64,000 bases of DNA from Benincasa hispida. Its lineage: Eukaryota > Streptophyta > Magnoliopsida > Cucurbitales > Cucurbitaceae. Shown here one piece after another: positions 46,632 through 59,628 of this stretch. A program made the translations under genes and the position numbers. The notes under the pieces were generated by a model, which was not told the origin of the DNA, ran no database searches, and saw only the letters and a program-made list of their open reading frames with translations. The stretch is from contig NC_052351.1 of NCBI RefSeq assembly GCF_009727055.1, positions 6,446,822-6,510,821 on the forward strand, read 5' to 3'. Numbering within the stretch: the first letter of the stretch is position 1; every line of letters starts with the position of its first letter.

Positions 46632-49600
46632 TTCTGCGAAGTCACCTTCGACGTGAAGGGGCGTCTGGTCCACTCCCAATGATGCATCTTAGCTACTAGG
46701 AGTTTATTTTTCAGGAAATTCTTTTGTGGGTTGGATGGTCAAGTAGCAAGTGGTTTCAATTAACTCGATGGGGTATGAAAGTTTTTGTTATTTTGATTCT
46801 TCAGTTGTATGACTATTGTATCACATATTGAACTCGTTGTCCTAACTATAGAGGTTATCTTGACCATGGAGAGATTTAGAGGAAGCAATAAACCTTTCTA
46901 GACGAGCTCATGATTGGGACATAACACGATGGAGGTTTGGTGAGGCGAAACAAAGATTGTGAATGCGAAATTAGAAGATGAAAAAGGAGATTAAATAATT
47001 AACGAATAATTATCTTTTTATTATCAACAATTTCAATCTGTTATTTTACAGAATTATCAACTATCCAGTAAGTAGTCACTATTTGCTTCTTTCTTTTGTT
47101 GTTCACCAATTTGTCTTTAATAACATATTAAAATTAAGTTACAATGTAATTAACTAATGAACATCACAAATTTTTCAAACAATGATAAATTAGAGTGTAA
47201 ATGTCTATTAAAGAAAAAAACAACGGGACTACATAATATCTTTTTATGCTCCATTTGTGAATTTGGTAAAAAGAACTTCAAAATTTAGAAGATAAACGTG
47301 AAGAAATCATTCTTCAAGGGTTAGTTCTCTTTTCTCTCTATTCTCTTTTATTATTAGAGCATTTTTTATTTTTTTATCTTAAAATGCCCTCAGCATTGTA
47401 TTTAGTTTTACCGTAATTAAATATTGATATTCAAAGATCTGAAGCAACTTCCGATCTTTTATATCTAAAAGTCTTTTAAAATCTTGTTAAAAAAATCTTT
47501 TAAAATCACATATTTTCATTTAAAAATCGAATCTTACCTTCTTTTTCTTTCTTTTTTTTTTTTTTAAATTTTTTTTTATCTCCATCTTGTTTCATTTTTT
47601 TCTTTATTATTTTTTAATTTTTTAATCTCGATTCGATTTTAAAATCTCATATCTTCCAATCCTCCACCTATATTGTTACTGGTTTTCTTTTTCCCTCTTG
47701 TTTCTCTCTTATAACCATCTCATTCTCCAATTTTTGTTGTGCTGTAGCATATCTCACCTTCCTTTTCACCAACTTTTATTGTGTTGCATAGCTCAATCCT
47801 AGGCATGAGTCCCACCTTCCTTTCATCAACTTTTGTGAAATTTTCTTTTATGATGTTAATAGTCACATATTTTGGGTGCGGTTAGATCAGCCATTTATTT
47901 TAAATATTTAGATCAAATTTTAGTTTTTAGAGTACGAATGTTTGAATAAAATATTATTTTATTTAAATAAAATATTAAGTTGGTATGATTTAAAAAAAAA
48001 ATATATGTATTTGTGAAATTTTTGTAATATCATAATTAGTAGTTAATTAAATATAAATTTATTTTGGTATTTTTTCTAACCTAAATACATCTTGCTATTT
48101 TCTAATACGAAAATTTGAAAAATGCTAATTCTCTCTTCTTAGTTCTAATTTTGTTGGGGTCAAATTTTCTACTTTAAAAATTGCGATGGCCAGAAGTAAG
48201 TTAGGCGTTGTTATTGATGCAGGCCCAATTTTACGAAATCCAGTGGGCCATGCCTTAAAGGAGAAAGAGCAAATCGGATGATCGCTCAAAAGGTTCCATG
48301 TAAGCAAGGGAGAAAAAAAAAAAAAAAAAATTCAATTTTACGCACTTTAAATGTGCAATTTTAATAAAGAAAAAAAAGGTTGACAAGAAAAACAACAAAT
48401 TTTAAAGTTTCATTTGGAAAAATGACAAAAAAATTTCAAATTTATAAAAATAGCAAAACGAATTTATATAATAAAAAAAATACTAATTAGTAAATGTCAA
48501 AACTACCATAAAACAACCAAATTAAGTACCTTCAACACGAATACCACAAATACACTCTATCTAGACATTTTAGAATCACAAATACTAATTAAGTACCTTT
48601 AACATGAATACCACAAATACACCATATTTAGACATTCTAGAACCACAAATACATAGTATCTAAATATTTCAGAAGCAAAATTAAAAATCACCCAATATAG
48701 TCCTTTATGCTAGGGAAGATGACGATGGGGTTATTAGAAATTTATGAATGTATACAACAATGGACTTCCTCTAAGGTGAGAAAGAGCAAAGTTGATTTTA
48801 CCATTAAAGTTTGTTGTTGGCAAGTGAATATGTTGAATTTGATGTGACCATTGGAAGTATGATTGCGTTTGACACCAAACTAGTTATAGGGAGTCTCATT
48901 ATCTTCATTCCATGTGACCATTTTGCTCATTGGATCTTGAAAGCCAACTTTAAACACTATCAATCCCAGAACTCATTGTTGAAAATGATGATCAAATTAG
49001 AGCAACCTAGTGAGGGCGGATCGTTAAAAGCTAGCCAAGTGATGGAATTCAAGAAAGAGTTGCTAACCATTTATTTGTTTCTTTTTAGGTTCAACAAGCC
49101 ATTTTTACCTGTTTTATACGAAAAATTAAAACCATTGAAAATATAAAGAAAAAAAGAAATCAAATTAATTTGATAACAATATGTATAAAATAATTAAAAA
49201 AAAATATTTAGATACAATTGAATTTGTAACAAACATAAAAACAAATCAAAAGTTAGTTGGATATAATCAAATTTGATAATAAAAAATAAATTCAAATATA
49301 AATTTGAGAGTAAAAACAGTTTATTCTGATTAAAAAAATTGATAAGTAATTAGATAAAATCTAATTTGATAATAAAATATAAATTCAAATATAATTCGGG
49401 GAGAAAAATCAGGGAGTTCGTTTATTTACAATTACACTGTATTCATAATTCCGTTTTCATAAGCTCATTGCAGAGGCATAGCAAAAATAGCAAGATTGCA
49501 AAATTAAATAATTATTTGTTTGTCAAAAAGACAAATTAATGATATAATAATATAATAAGATGATAATATGTATAAAATATTCCGTAAAATCCTAATTAAA

Positions 49601-51376
49601 ATAAAAATTTAATCCAAATTTAGAATAATAAAAAATGAATAAAATAATATAAAATCTAAAGATATATCCTAAATTAAATATTGATTAATTCTAACTATTT
49701 TCGAAAAGTGGTTAAATCAAATAAAAACAAATAGCTAATTTGAATCATTAAGGAAGAAAAATGAGGAAGAGATTGGTTTATTTTAAATCAATTCATGAAG
49801 TAGTTATCAAAATCTAATTTTTATATTAAAAATAAATTTAAATTTCAAAAGAGGGGAAAATGAAAGAAGAGATTGGTTTATTTTAAATCAAATCCTAATG
49901 GTAAAGTTATAGTAAAAACCGTAGCTTGTTAGAAACCACAAAAAAAAAAAAACCTAAATCGATGAAAGCAACAATCCAATTGATTTTTGTGCAATCAACG
50001 CATGACCATTTTTTAGGAAGTGATATTTCTTTTCCCAAAACGTTAAAATAATATAAAAATAGCATATACGACTAATATATTCAAAATGTGAGAAATATAC
50101 CATTAATTCATTAAAAATGTATGTATACAATTATGAAAAACAATATTATTTCTAATATAAATTTGGTAGAAAAATTTGGATATTTTATTAAGATGAGATA
50201 AATTCGAAAAATGGTCAAATAGAATCTCAAATAATAATAAAATATAAAGATTATGTTAGCAAAATTAGGAGGGCAATTATCTTTGACAAATATCAACAAT
50301 TACCCTATATATACCTCAACCCTGTTTTCTATTTATGAAATTAACCGGTATTTGTAGTTTTGTCACCAATAATATCTACTAGACAAATCGGACATTTAAA
50401 AATTTGTGGCCATGTGCATTCACATGAGTTGTCATAATTCTTATTCTTAGGTAGTTTTGCCATTTTTCATAATGAAACCTCAAATTTCACCATAAAAAAA
50501 ACTTAGGTACTTCCTATCTTTTCTTTGTGGATAAGAAATGCGATATCCATGGATAGTGCAATCTAGATCGCACCTAATCATTATCTACTAATAAATCTTA
50601 AATTTATTCTCTACTATTTTTTAATCAAAATATTTTATTATCTATTTTTTCACTTATAAAATTTGAAAATAATTGTATTTTCTTACTTTAGAATTATTAT
50701 TATTTTTTTTCTTACCCGAGAAATATTTGATTTAATTCATTATATATAGTGGGAGATCAAATCTTAGACCTCAAAGTATGCGAAATCAAATTTCAAACCT
50801 CGAAATTAATAGTATATATCTATGCTTCATTTATATGGTTTTTTTTTTTTTTTTGAAGCCTCATTTATAAGAAATTGAACATACAAATATTTACGACTTC
50901 TTCTACAAAAAATATTTATAACTTAATTATTTAAAATAAAACTGAAATATTTACTTATAAATTTAAAAACAAAAGAGAACGCAAAGTATACTTGCCTTGA
51001 CAAGCTCGCAAGCACATTCCATACCTTCCAGTTTTATGTTTCCCACTTTTAGGTATGAGTCTATGACTTCAAAGCCAAGCATATCTTTGTCGATATTCCC
51101 AACTCTTCATTCTTCAACTAACCTTCAATGGATCTCTTGTATATTGCAAGTTGTTGGGTATCCAAAATCGGAAGTGGGTTAAAGCAAATTAAACCCAGCC
51201 TCTCCAATAATTCTCTGCAGACGAGATTTGTTTTCTTTATGTTCATCAGAAAGCAGAATTTGGTATAAATGAACTGCAATTCGAAGATCAAAAAAGCAGT
51301 AGGAATCAAGTGTGGCAGAAAAAACATAAGATTGTGGAAATGTTTTGGTAAGAAAAAAAAGGCAACAAAGACGGCG
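46632..51376. other. Intergenic region upstream of the lipase gene
   Basis: No gene is recognised. 46632-47000 is less AT-rich and unidentified. 48175-48300 has two GGCCCA (site II-like) motifs in a short less AT-rich patch. An ORF at 48811-49146 (111 aa) has no recognisable domain and is not called. 49140-50300 is very AT-rich with loose duplications (for example 'gaagagattggtttatttta' at about 49766 and 49866). The lipase promoter must lie in the last part, but no clear TATA box was chosen. Confidence 0.5.
48520..48653. repeat. Two tandem 67-bp units
   Basis: Copies at 48520-48586 and 48587-48653 share 'aattaagtacctt', 'gaataccacaaatacac' and 'tagacatt' with about nine differences. No ORF spans them. 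Confidence 0.8.
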
Positions 51377-53318
51377 ATGGATCATAATAGCGGCAGAGCA
51401 GAGAATAATAATAATAATAATAATTGGAGACAATTAATGGGGTCAAACAATTGGAAAGGCCTTTTGGAGCCTCTTCAAATCGACCTCCGACGCTACTTGA
51501 TTCACTACGGACAAATGGCTCAGGCAACATACGATACGTTCAACACCGAGAAGGCCTCAAAATTCGCCGGAAGCAGCAGATATTCAAAGCAAGATTTCTT
51601 CGCAAAAGTTGGGCTGGGAAAAGGGAAGAGCGCCCCATATAAATACAGAGTGACCAAATTCTTGTACGCAACTTCGCAAGTCCAAGTGCCTGACGCTTTC
51701 ATTGTGAGGCCGTTGTCGAGGGAGGCTTGGAGCAAAGAGTCCAACTGGATTGGGTATGTGGCGGTGGCGACCGACGAAGGCGCGGCGGAAATGGGGCGGC
51801 GGGATGTTGTGATTGCTTGGAGAGGGACTGTGAGAAGCTTGGAGTGGATCGATGATTTTGAATTTGGTTTGGTTTCGGCTCCGGAAATATTTGGGGAATC
51901 CAGCGATGTGAAGATCCATCAGGGTTGGTATTCCATTTACACTTCAGATGATCGACGATCACCATTTACTAACAACAGCGTCAGAAACCAGGCAAGTCCT
52001 TTCTTTTCTTCCCATTATCACTCTTTCTACAAATTGTTCTCTTAATTTATTATCTAAATGATTTTATTTTTATGAATTATTGAGATAATAATTATTTATG
52101 TCTTAAAAATTCAACTTATAAAACCTATTTTTATATTGGATTTCTTTGTTTCGTTATTAGACGTTTTCAAAATGTTTAGAAAAGCAATAAAAGAGTAGGT
52201 AATCTCAACAAAGCTTTGAAAACCAATGAAAGAGTAGGTTTTAAAAACTTATTTTTATTTATTTATTTTATTTTTTGTTAAATTTGACTATGAATTTAAA
52301 TAAAAATAACTATAAATAAATGTTAAGAAAATAAGCAAAAATAAAAAAAAATTCAAAAACCAAAAATAAAGAAATTTGTTCTAGAAGTAATATTCATAAG
52401 CATAGTTTAACCAAAAACTAAAATTATTATGATCTCATATGATTTTTAGTTTTTTGCTTTCGAAAATTGTGCTTTTATCTTTACCAATTGTCATATAGGA
52501 AATTTCAAATTTATAGCAAATTTTAAAAATAAAAAAGTTTTTTTTCTCTATATTTTTTAATTTTTAAAAGTTTGCTTGATTTTGAAATGAATCATGATAT
52601 ATAAAAAAAATATTAAGTGTTTATAAGCTTAAAATTAAAAATAAAAAATAAATACTTAAGAATATGAAATCAATAATAATGATCTATCGCCTGCGATCAG
52701 GTTATGAGTGAAATAAAAAGATTGGTAGAAGAATACAAAAATGAAGAAATGAGCATAGTTACAACAGGGCACAGTCTTGGTGCAGCAATAGCAACATTAA
52801 ACGCCGTGGACATTGTAGCAAACAAACTCAACATTGCAGCGACAACAGGGCAAGCGTTTTCAGTTACATCTTTCGTTTTCGCAAGCCCAAGAGTTGGAGA
52901 TTCAGAGTTCAAAAGGGCATTCTCAGAGTACAAAGATGTGCATGTGTTACGAGTTAAAAACGCCATGGACGTGGTCCCAAATTACCCGATCATTGGGTAC
53001 CCAGAGGTGGGAGAAGAACTAGAAATCGACACTCGAAAATCCAAATACTTGAAGAGCCCAGGGAGTTTGAGCAGTTGGCATAATTTGGAAGGGTACTTGC
53101 ATGGGGTTGCAGGGACACAAGGGAAGAATAAAGGAGGATTTAGGTTGGAGATTGAGAGGGATATTGCGTTGCTGAACAAGAGCCTTGATGCTTTGAAGGA
53201 TGAGTATCTTGTGCCTGTGGCATGGCGGTGTTTGCAAAATAAAGGTATGGTTCAACAGAGTGACGGGTCTTGGAAATTGATGGATCACGAGGAGGACAAT
53301 GAGTTTCCATTTCATTAA
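51377..53318 (+). CDS. Phospholipase A1-II (DAD1/DSEL-like class-3 lipase), 2 exons, 410 aa
   Basis: Exons are 51377-51991 and 52701-53318 (stop included). The 709-bp intron has a GC donor (CAG|GCAAGT) and an AG acceptor, phase 0. An in-frame ATG at 51269 would add 36 basic residues; 51377 is preferred because its context (GCGATGG) is better and 410 aa is the usual length. The protein has no obvious plastid transit peptide, as in the PLA1-II group. Landmarks: '[20 protein letters not shown]' near the start, a poly-Asn run from AAT repeats at about residues 10-16, '[16 protein letters not shown]', nucleophile Ser230 in GHSLG, Asp295 in [10 protein letters not shown] and His339 in YLHG as the likely triad. 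The family hydrolyses sn-1 acyl chains of glycerolipids, probably in the cytosol, and links to lipid mobilisation or jasmonate-type signalling. The coding sequence is intact. The exact paralogue (IIgamma most likely) is not certain. Confidence 0.93.
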
Positions 53319-55248
53319 ATCTATTTTTAGTGATTATTTATTTTTGTCGTTTATTTCTTAATTTGTTTTTTGCTAATTGTGTAAACATGGACTGGGTACC
53401 TTTTGTTTTTGCTAATGGTGTGTTTTTAGCGACAAATTTTTTACTTTTGATTTACAAAAATTCTATCTTGTAACGTCATTTGTGAGTTAGTACTTACTTC
53501 AGAGCAACCATCTTTTTGTAACTCATACTAATTGTACTTAAAGTTTCACACTTAGCAAATTCTCCTTGAGAACTTCATCAATTATTCTTAGAAGTTCATA
53601 TTTCCTTTTTCTTTTTACAAAGGTATTATTTAAGAATACTTTTTTTTTATGCCAAAGTTTGGTTAGAAAGTTTAGGCTAACCTTGGAAGAGGAGGTAAAT
53701 TTGTATCTTCCAAGGAAGAGAGTTTTCCTACAAAGCATAGAAAACTACACACCAGTATAGTGTAGGCCACGAATGCTCTGATGTTAAGTCTAGAAAGAGT
53801 TGAAGGTTCTCAGTCTAAGTTTTAGTTGGTCAATTAGCTTTCCTTGCTCCTCTCCCTTCTCATTTATTTATAGTCTTTTTTCCTTCGTCCTTTTCCTTTT
53901 TCATTTTATACTCACCGTTTCCTTATTCTTTCAGGATTCTACATCATATCAAACCTGTGCAGACCGAGGCCGGTCCAGGCTTCTTTTTTGCAACTTTGAC
54001 AATTCAGGCTTTCGGTCAATGGGCCTACTTTAGTGGGCTCGACCTCGGCCTCAGTTTGGGTGAGGCTGACTAGGCCCATTTTTTCCTTGGCCCATCTCTT
54101 CACTTTTTCTTTCTTCTATGATGTTTTTGCCCTTAATTCTAGAATCCATCCATAACATTAGCCCCCATTCTCAAGTTAGGACTCGTGGCTCTTTTGGCTA
54201 TTTTGTCACGGGTTTTAATCCTAAGAACCTATTTTAGAAATATGTTCTTCCTCTTCGATTTCCACGCCACCTCATTGCAAAATTCAATTCAGACTTTCTA
54301 GGGGTTATTAGGTCAATCAAGCCAAACCCTTTTGAGGTCAAACTGATTTCCTAAATCACTTCTCCATCTCATGATAAAGTTATGCACCATGTTGTGTCGT
54401 GCCCACTTCAAGGATAGACTCTTCACAGATTATTGCCCTTTATACCCTAGGTATACCTCAAGTCATGAGCTAACTTGGAATATTATCTGGTCGATCCTTT
54501 TAGGATTCAACCAGCTTCCTGGCCTAAATCTTTGTCCTTTGGACAGAGCTGTGGTCACTTTATCTTTATGTCCCTTAGATAAATTGTAGCTTCTTTATGT
54601 CGATCTTCTTCATTGTATTACCTTTCCAGCTATAGCTATCTTGTCACTAGCGACTGTGTTGGTTCTATTCCAACCGCCATTTGTCTTCAATCCTTTTGGT
54701 GCCACATGTTGCCCTCTCCTTGGTCGGTTATGAATCAATACCGATCGGGCTTAGTTACCTTTTAACTTGCATCTTTAGAATTGAACTCTCCCATTTTTGC
54801 CTATTGCATTTCCTTTCACAATATTCAAGGGAATCTCACCAACTTTTGCATGCTCTCCTATCTTTTAGTAGAAAAAAATCTTTGATTCCCTTCCTTGAAT
54901 TGTTATGTTATGTCTTTTTTGGCTTCCCATGTTTATGCACTATTGAATCACATCATCTGGGAAAATAGATCCTTAGGTTGTCTTGGTTAAGTTTTAGGGA
55001 ACATCTCCTAGCTTCTTGTTCCATCTTTTCAAAACTTTAATACTTCTTCTTTCACACACATTTCTTTTTATTCTCCCTTTCCTTGTTGCAAAATCATCTT
55101 CCTCATCCAGTTTGACCTTTCTCTTTCTCCATCCTTTATATTATCACTCCGAGCTATCATTCATACATTCACAACTCCTCTCGAGTCTTACCTTTTTCTT
55201 TAGGTGGGTCTTCTTTAGTATATTTTGCTAGTTGAAATTTCCATTCTC
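53319..55248 (+). mobile_element. Lipase 3' flank, then probable gypsy LTR and leader
   Basis: 53319-53750 is AT-rich 3' flank of the lipase gene. From about 53755 the sequence ('gccacgaatgctctgatgtt', then 'aagtctagaaagagtt') resembles the LTR of plant gypsy elements, and is followed by pyrimidine-rich, non-coding DNA. It leads into the ATG at 55249 of a Transposase_28-like ORF. No right-hand LTR of this family was identified, so the element boundaries are open. Confidence 0.4.
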
Positions 55249-58200
55249 ATGGCTAGTGGTAATGACTATAGTTTGATTACATTTGATTGTTGGGGTTGAT
55301 GCCCTAAATCTCGTAGGGTTCTATAGTTTGTAATTGTATTGTACAAACATTTTATTTATGTAATAAAATATATGATGTTTTATTTCAAAATTAGTTGCAT
55401 TAACCACAAAACAATAAACTACATTAACCACAAATCAATAAACTAACATCCAAGGTTATCTTGTAGCTTAAACATGTATGTAAAGACATATAGGTGGTTC
55501 ATGTTTAAGTGATACCTTAAATGGTCTGTAGTAGATGGATAAGGCTTGATACCTTATCTTGGTGACACTACGAGTATGACCCGCTTTGTAGATGTTACAT
55601 TTGGTATAAAGTGCTACATTGATCTGATTCTGATCATTCATGTGGAGACATGTGAACGAGGATTCTATACAAAAAAGTTTGTATGAGATCGGACCATGAA
55701 ATGACTAGTCTCATTATATAATGTTGTTCATAATAGAGGCTTACTTTTCACCAGGATAACCATAGGTAACATAACTTGAATCCTGAGTGAGTTGTGAACT
55801 CCTGCCCATGAGGGTGGTCGTTGGATTTGTATGGGTGAGAGTGGCCAGATCACCAACTCAATAAGCCTACAATTTTGGGGATTCATCTGATTAGGAAGTT
55901 GGGAACCCAACTACACAAGAAGGAATTCAATCCTTCCCCAATGTCGGGGTAAGTAGATAAATTGCTCCTTTAAGGATTGATTCTGGGGCTTGAACAATGT
56001 GGTGTCACATCCTATCTTGGCCCGAGAGAGGTTTGATCATAGTTGAACTATGATTTATTATTCATTAGAGGGAGTAGAGGTACTTAAGGAGTTAGATGTA
56101 ATTATAGGGGCAAAATGGTAATTTTGGCCTTACTATACTTACGATCAATTTATGAAAGGTCATTGTACAATTGACTGGTTATATCCAATGGACATAGAAA
56201 TATATCTGTAGTGCGAAGATTGCAGCTGTCGTTCTTTAGTGGAGTGCCCGACAGTTAACGGATGGTGAATAATTTAATTAAAGAAGTTTAATTAATTATT
56301 CACGTACCATTGGAGCTTCAAGCTACAGGTCCATGATATCCCCTCCATAGCTCAACAAGGACTAAATAAGAATCAATTTTGGATTAATTTGAATTGTTCA
56401 AATTAATTGAGGGAATTAATTATATGTGATATAATTATTCTACTTAATTATATATGATATAATTACTATAATGTATTTGCTATATTATTTGAGAGGAAAT
56501 AAATATTTGAATTTGATTCAAATATTAATTATGTGAATTTGATTCATATAATTAAGTTTAATATAAATAGGATTTATATTAAATATCTTGCATTGTTGAG
56601 AGAATGAAAGCTATAGGTTATATTGTATTTGATACAATATTAAACTTATAGGTTATGTGTTATATTAGATATAACATATAGTTTAATATATATTATATGA
56701 TAAGGTAGTTATCATATACTTATATGTTAAATTATTTTAGTTTATTTTGAAAATGGTTTTGGGAGGGACTTGTAACTCCCTTCCCCTTATTTCTCTCTAT
56801 TTTAGTGCATTTGTGGAGGTAATGCTCAATAAACTTATAAAATTCCAAAAAGAGAGAAGTTTTTCTCTCGAAAAACTTTTTTTCCTCTCAATCACTTCCT
56901 CTCTTCTAAAAACCTAAGAACCTATAACTCCTTAGTGATTCTCATTTCATTAGAGAATACATGAGGTTTTTTTTCGTGGTGGTGACCATTTGGATCGAGT
57001 TTGTTCGTGACAGATCCAAAGAAAAGAAATACATGAAGAAGGGTTCTTCAAGGATAAGTTTTCTCTCACCCTAATTCTCTCATTTCTTTTTTATTTACAT
57101 GTTGTAGATTTATGATTGTGCATAACATTTGTACTTGGTAACTTTGATTCTGTGAAAATAAATTTTGGATCGATCTCCATGCTTCTACTCAGGACCTTCA
57201 AAAGTTCCTTCATTGATGACTTCGATGACTACTATGATGGAGATCAATTAGACTTTTCTTACCATGAGGCCACCTTCTTTGTTGAGAGATTTGAAATGGA
57301 GGGTGAAGTTCATCCTTTTAGTTTGCCATCCCATGTCACCGAATCTCATTTGGATAAACTGAGGCACGACTATTGCATTCCAGAAGATATTCATATGAGG
57401 GTTCCTAACCGAGATGAGTGTATAGCTGATCCTCCTCATAGTGAAGTTGCTTTTTACCTATTCTTTTGGTTTTTTTTCATCCTCTATGTCTCTTTCTTCA
57501 AAGTTTTTTTGGCATTAGTTCAGTTGGCCCCTGCTCAACCCAACGGATGGAGTCACTTGTTGGGTTGTTATGCTCTTTGAGCTCAACATGGAAATGGATC
57601 TTCTTTATCAACAATAACTTTTATGTCTTTTCATAAATTGTCGCAATTCGAGGTTTGGTGAGTATTTCTATAATTTGAGTTCCAAAGAGGGAGTTGCGAA
57701 TGGACCCTCTTCTTTAAAGAACTGGAAAAACAACTGTTTGGGTCTATAGGAATTGGCTCTCTCTTAGTTCGGAAGGTTCCCATTATGCGGTTCCAATAGG
57801 GTTTAATGAATACAGTAAGTTGCTATCGTTCCCCTTTCCTTTGTTGGGATCGCCTTTTGTGTTTCCTCATTTTTCTAACCTCGTTATTTTTTTGTGCAAT
57901 ACCTAAAACCTAGAGAGGATCTTATGGTGTAACTTCTTTCTTAGACTCTGTTTTTCGACTTGATGACTCTAGCCGTTTCAACGCTACTCTGGTTCAACAA
58001 CCATACTAGTTTCTCTTGGACTTACTTCCCATCATGGTTTTTTTCATCTTCTTTCTTGCCCTCTCATCGGCTTTGGCCTCGACTCAGCCTTTTTTTTTTT
58101 TTTTTTAACTTCCCTCATTGAATTTTCAAAGTACATCTTCATAAAGCCACAATAACAGAAATCCGATGCAAGCAAAATCGTAGAGGGGTTAAAAGGGGAA

Positions 58201-58480
58201 AAACATCTAGGAGGACATAGGGTGACATAACTAACCTTATTGATGATGAACCTGTCAAGAAACATTCTCCTCATCTTCCCTCTTGCCCCATTCCTCCGAT
58301 AAGTCGTTGATTCCCTCTGTTTAGCAATGAGACTCCCCATCCTCTAGAAGATTCTTATTAAGAGGATCTGTTATTCCACTTTCCATGTGGATACTCGAGG
58401 GTAGACAACGAAGCTGAATTGCTTGCTCAAAACTTTACTCTCCAGAAAGGTGTGGACCGAGGCATCCGTCACCCCCAACT
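55249..58480 (+). pseudogene. Transposase_28-like gypsy protein, split by a solo LTR
   Basis: The ORF starts with ATG at 55249 (13 codons, MASGNDYSLITFD) and is interrupted at 55288 by a 1.86-kb Copia LTR. It resumes after the duplicated target at 57144-57148. The resumed part (to 57580) has 'FFVERFEMEGEVHPFSL', 'LDKLRHDYCIPEDIHMRVP' and 'LAPAQPNGWSHLLGCY', which fit the putative gypsy-type transposon domain (Transposase_28). Beyond 57580 only broken frames remain ('FYNLSSKEGVANGPSSLKNW' near 57670-57730, 'DDEPVKKHSPHLPSCP' near 58243-58290). The host element is old and non-functional. Confidence 0.65.
55288..57143 (+). mobile_element. Solo Copia LTR with TTGAT target duplication (1856 bp)
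   Basis: It starts TGTTGGGGTTGATGCC at 55288 and ends ...GGTAACT at 57143, flanked by TTGAT at 55283-55287 and 57144-57148. It contains the LTR core ('ttatatccaatggacatag', 'atatatctgtagtgcgaag', 'cttaaggagttagatgtaat') and palindromic AT-rich DNA. There is no PBS, no polypurine tract and no coding DNA next to it, so it is a solo LTR. A truncated relative is at 58496. Confidence 0.85.
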
Positions 58481-58495
58481 AGATATGATGACCTT

Positions 58496-59628
58496 ATTGG
58501 GGTTGATGCCTTAAATCTTGTGAGTTTTGTAGTTTGTAATTGTAATGTTCAAACGATTTATTTATTTAATAAAATTTGAGGTATTTTATTCGACATTTAG
58601 TAGCATTAACCCACAAAACCAATAAACTAACATCCAAGGTTATCTTCTGTAGCGTAAACATGTATGTAGAGACATACAGGTAGATTATGTTTAAGTGATA
58701 ACCTAAATGGTCTGTAGTAGATGGATAAGGTTGGATACCTCATCTTGGTAATACTACGAATACGACCAACTTTGTAGATGTTACAATTGTTATAAAGTGC
58801 TACAAATGATCTGATTCTGATCACTCATGTAGAGACATGTGAGCGGGGGTGTTCTATACAAAGGGGTTTGTATAAGACCGAACCACAAAATGAATAGTCT
58901 CATTATATAACACCGTTAATAATAGAGACTTACATTTCACCAGGATGACCATAGGTGACATGACCTGAATCCTGAATGAGTTGTGAAATCCTGCCTATAA
59001 AGACAGTCCTTTGATTTGTATGGAGGAGAGTGACCAAATCGCTGACTTAATAAGCCTATCATTTTGGGGATTCCTCTGATTGTAGAGCTGGGAACATAAC
59101 TACACAAGACGGAATTCACTCCTTCCCTAATGTTGGGGTAAGTTGAAATATTGCTCCCTTAAAGGTTAATTTCGAGGTTTGAACAATGTGAGGCCACACT
59201 CTTTCTTGGTCTGAGAGGGGTTTGGTCATAGTTGAACTATGACTTATTGTTCATTAAAGGGATCAGTGGTACTTAAGGAGTTAGATGTAACTACAGGGCC
59301 AAAACGGTAATTTTAGTCCAATTGTACTTACAAGTAATTTGTGAAGGGTCATTGCACTGTTGGCTAGTTATATCCAATGGACACAAAAATAAATCTGTAG
59401 TGCAAATAGTGCAGTTATCAGTCTTTAGTGAAGCGATTAACAATTAATGGATGTTGAGTAATTTAATTAAAGGGGTTTAATTAATTATTCAAGTACCATT
59501 AAAGCTTCAATCTATAGTCCATAAGGTTACTTCTGTAGCTCAACAGGGATTATTGATAATTAAAAGCGAATTAATTATATGTGATATAATTAATTTAATG
59601 TATTTGATACATTATAGTATATACTATA
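58496..59628 (+). mobile_element. Truncated Copia LTR of the same family
   Basis: It matches the first 1.13 kb of the LTR at 55288 in order and orientation ('ggggttgatgcc', 'aataaactaacatccaaggt', 'ggtctgtagtagatggataa', 'tatatccaatggacacaaaa'). The match stops near 59628, where unrelated sequence rich in CAACGTTG-like units begins. The last third of the LTR is missing. Confidence 0.8.

Noticed and set aside
48811..49146. 111-aa ORF in intergenic DNA
   Set aside because: No recognisable motif, AT-rich composition and no supporting splice or promoter signals; it could be a decayed remnant.
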